A stretch of DNA of 64,000 bases, taken from Cinclus cinclus. Lineage: Eukaryota > Chordata > Aves > Passeriformes > Cinclidae. The notes below the pieces were generated by a model that saw only the letters and a program-made list of their open reading frames with translations, was not told the origin of the DNA and did not search any database. This document shows, one piece after another, positions 60,719 through 64,000 of this stretch. Position numbers and translations under genes: made by a program. Position 1 is the stretch's first letter. Every line of letters starts with the position of its first letter. The stretch is from positions 53,111,101-53,175,100 of the forward strand of contig NC_085051.1 in the NCBI RefSeq assembly GCF_963662255.1. Reading direction: 5' to 3'.

Positions 60719-63700
60719 AAGTAAAAATAAAGCACTGCAGTCAGGAGTTTGGCAGGAAGAGAGTACTGCAAACAAGACTTAAAATTTATTTGTTTGAGTG
60801 TAAAGCTTGGATAGGTATAGCACCTTCCCATATCCAACAAGCCCTTGCTGAAGTGTTAATAAATAACTATAAAATGACAGCTACACTGTACTATTAGTAC
60901 ACAAAAAAACTATTCAGGAAAAGAACTGAAAAGATTTCCAAGTGGCATGGGCTCAAATACACTCAAATCCATGTGATATGGTTTCAAAATAATTGCACTG
61001 ATCCTGACATGATTTAGAAGTGTAAAGGAGGTCAACCATTACAGATCTTTTCTCCACAATCAGAAGTATGTGATTCAGACTTGCAGCTAAAATTGACTAA
61101 AACTTAGATGACTTGGGACAATAAAACAGTACATTAGGAAATTAAGCATCAGGCGTGCTGAGACATTCAGAGCTGCATGCCGAGATGAAGCTGCACACAG
61201 AGAAGAGTTCCACAGTTTATTTTTACAAGATACTGTTTCAAGAACTCGTTCATCTCCCAAAGCACACCTATGGTCCAACTGTTTGATGCCTGAATAGTAA
61301 TTAACCCGTTCACTAGCCTGAAAAAATAATTCAAAAATTTCAATTCCAAGAACTTGCATTTTCAATACACAGCAGTAAAATCTAACCACTTCTCTGTGGA
61401 CAGAGCTGAATAGCAACTTCAACACTATGAACCTGGTTTGATTACTTTGACATATATACTTGTAGGATTTGCAAGCAATGGCTTCACAGATGCTTTCTCA
61501 GATGCCCAAAGAAGTTAGTTAAGCTGTCAGTGGCTAACAGTTTCAGTCAAATAACCACTGGTTGAACTGTTTATACTTGCTGGGATACTGGTTTCCTATA
61601 CTGTCCACACCATCACATGGTTTATGCTCTGGCTATCACTCTGTAAAACACTAACAGCCTGCCAACCATTTTACAGACATCAATTATACTCTAACAATGT
61701 GAAAATATCATCTTCATTTTATCTTCTTGAAGGATATAAGAAACATTTATTAAAGACATATTATGACAACTTTTGGGATTTAGGTAATTTGAAAACACCT
61801 CTGCCTAGGTAGAACAAATTCAGGACAGATTTTGACCACCACCTTGGTTAAGATTTCAGAAAACAGTCAGATACACTTTCTGAAGCATGTTTGTTTATAA
61901 AGTAGTAAGCATGGGGGGAAGAGGCAACATAAAATAAGTTTAATTATATTGAAAGTATCACCTGCAGAGCAGCAGAAAGAACACCAACAGGTGCAGCACT
62001 GTCTTGAAACATAAATTAGACAAATTGTCTTAGGAAACAGGATTAGAAAAGGATTTTCTCATGCAAAAATGCATTCAAAATATGTCTTCTCAACTTAAAC
62101 TGTACCTGTTACTATCAACTAAGACTTTACCCAGCTTCTTAGAGAAACCAAATAAAAAAATAAATTTACAGGTAAGCCCATACTTAATGGTTGTAGTAAA
62201 CCTTGCCAATCTCAAACTACTCTGTTTCTTTCCCTTTATACACCAGAGAGCAATGCAGACAAGACTTTTCTCCAAACCTTAATGCAGCTCTGGCTACTTT
62301 TTTCATCTAATATGGAAACTGTCAACAATTCTTAGCTATTCACCTTAGCAGGTCTGGACAGACACATTCTGCATTTAAGGAGAACAAGACTTACTGGTCT
62401 CCCAATGTCCAACTGGCTCCCAAGAGATTAGAACAAAGAATTAATTCAGATGCTAGTCAATGCACTGTGCTTATGAGCATGGGACTTGGGAGTGGAGATA
62501 CTGTCCTAGATTAGCCCAGCAGAGACCTTAGAAACTCATTGTTTAGTTGTTCTGACTTCAGAGAGCAGGGAAGTTATGCTACTTTGCCATTTTGGACATA
62601 GATCTAGATGCTTTTGGTATGAATCCATCTTCCCATCCATATTAATTCACCACCAAGGAGTCGTTTCAGGCTACAAGATACAAACCTAAACTGATAAAAG
62701 TGATTACATCCTTCCTGCAATCTACACACTTCTGCCCTTTCTTGAGCTGGTTCCAGTGCTTATCTGACCCTGCACCGAGCCAGTTTCAGTGTGTTCAGCT
62801 GGCAGAGAAGTATCCTGGCGGGGAAAAAAAATAAAGAGGAAACAAAAGAATGGAAGAAAAAAAAAAGTAAAGGCAAACAACTTCCTGCTGAGTTTGCAAA
62901 TAGCTCAGCACAGAAAGAGATAAATACCAGACAGAGCCCATACAAGAGACAGGACAGCAGGGATGCAGGACATCAGCAACCCCTGCAGTTACATCCATTT
63001 CACCTACACAAAACTGAAGCCTCAGTTTCTTCCCCCATTCTCAATTTATAAACAGAAGTTTAATTATGCGAACACTGAAATCCTTTTGTCAAACTTGAGA
63101 CATAAGGATACATGGGTTAAATACAGTGTCTGCAACATATGCAAGTTTAGATGAGATTGCTTCCTGTTGGAGTTGGAATTCCTTAAATAAAGTATTTTAT
63201 AGCTACAGACTGTTCACACATAAATAGAATTCTGCTGCTAAGCAAAGCAGTGAACTGGAAACCTAAACAAAAATCTTAATTGTACTTCCACTACGAAAGA
63301 ACTAGATTAGAATACACTATGAATCTAGAGAATAAGGAAATAATGGGTAGAAACCAGAAAGAATGCACTACTGCATAGTGAGGGGTGGGAAATGATGACA
63401 AACTAGCAACTTCCAGTTAAGTTTTATTGGTTTTCCATTTTTTTGTGTCCCAGCTTTATATTTGTTTCTCAAGATTTCCTCAAAGACCACATATTTTACC
63501 AAAAAGCCACTATCCCTAACTTTTCCCCATTTCAGATAAAATATAAAGCATTACTAGGTATGCAATAAAGATGTGGAAACTGGTGAAACCATAGCTTATC
63601 TCTGAAGTAACAACATTACCGCACTGCAGAGACTTTCGTTTCACCTCACTGCTCTACTCACCTGTTCAAAATACATTGCCTGGGGTAGAGCTCCACAACA

Positions 63701-63828
63701 AACTGAACTGAATAAACAAAAATATTTCAAGAGAGAGACTGCACTTGCCCATCCCCTTCTTTGTTATCAATCTTAGCCAAGCAGTCCGCTCCCTCCTGCA
63801 CCGACATGGACAAGACAACAGTCAGTGC

Positions 63829-63870
63829 AATACACACACGTACGTGTACACACTCACATATATACCCACG
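63829..63870 (+). repeat. CA/TA-rich alternating purine-pyrimidine tract
   Basis: Alternating purine-pyrimidine sequence that includes the perfect 12-bp palindrome ACACGTACGTGT at 63836-63847. Degenerate microsatellite. Confidence 0.7.
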
Positions 63871-64000
63871 TGCACATAAATCTCTTCAATGCTCCTTGGA
63901 TACAGCTGTTTTCACATTTTCAGTGAGCTGGATGGGTTTACTGAGACAAGCAGTGCATCCATTCACAGCCAATGGTGGGAATGAGCAGCAAGGAAGAGGA

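Larger units (their letters stand above)
44760..64000 (-). other. PPP1R13B: 3' part of intron 1 of PPP1R13B (continues past window)
   Basis: At least 19.2 kb without a recognisable coding exon. Content: an old CR1-like fragment at 46085-46340, T16 at 47781-47796, A27 plus A/C-rich sequence at 55001-55112, a (CTA)7 run near 56228, a 17-bp tandem duplication at 59034-59067, a G-rich cluster at 60677-60718, and CA/TA-rich sequence at 63829-63870. A pyrimidine-rich plus-strand stretch at about 47500-49300 may be a decayed interspersed repeat, but I cannot name a family. No CpG-rich promoter region is visible up to 64000. Confidence 0.85.

Noticed and set aside
63829..64000. Promoter of PPP1R13B at the right edge
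   Set aside because: No CpG richness or first-exon sequence is visible; only a degenerate CA/TA repeat and ordinary intronic sequence.
1..64000. CRISPR arrays, operons, prophages or other bacterial-type systems
   Set aside because: The sequence is clearly vertebrate: spliced gene, CR1 LINEs and long AT-rich introns; no spaced direct-repeat array was seen.

Overview
The window is vertebrate nuclear DNA, AT-rich, with long introns and no bacterial-style gene packing. Four fragments resembling CR1 LINEs and the low repeat density point to a bird (or another sauropsid); the exact species cannot be read from the sequence.

It is dominated by one gene on the minus strand: PPP1R13B, which encodes ASPP1 (apoptosis-stimulating of p53 protein 1). 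I placed 16 coding exons, from the ATG-bearing exon at 44759 down to the stop codon at 3112. All 15 internal junctions have GT/AG borders and compatible phases. The joined exons total 3276 nt, that is 1091 codons plus a stop. This matches human ASPP1 (about 1090 residues), allowing for roughly three N-terminal residues encoded by an upstream exon outside the window. I number these exons 2-17. The order of parts is: N-terminal ubiquitin-like/Ras-association-like region (exons 2-3), linker (exon 4), long Gln/Glu/Lys-rich coiled coil (exons 5-8), Ser/Pro-rich middle (exons 9-12), an RVxF-type PP1-docking motif (exon 13), ankyrin repeats (exons 14-15), and SH3 domain with C-terminal tail (exons 16-17).

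Layout by region: 1-1310 looks like the 3' end of a plus-strand transcript, possibly ZFYVE21 by known vertebrate gene order, with a poly(A) signal at 1291. About 300 bp of intergenic DNA separates it from the PPP1R13B 3' UTR, which runs from 3111 down to about 1620. Exons 17 to 5 lie between 3112 and 19937. A 17.3 kb intron follows, then exons 4, 3 and 2 between 37245 and 44759. From 44760 to 64000 is the 3' part of intron 1. No CpG-rich promoter or first exon is visible there, so the promoter lies beyond position 64000.

No new multi-gene system is present. The most interesting non-routine signals are two exon-like open stretches inside introns that are phase-compatible with PPP1R13B. One is a possible alternative first coding exon near 28912-29016. 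The other is a possible alternative terminal exon near 13262-13476 with a nearby ATTAAA. Other notable features are a 75-bp intron among multi-kilobase ones, a 177-nt almost pure A/C tract, and a G-run cluster in intron 1.
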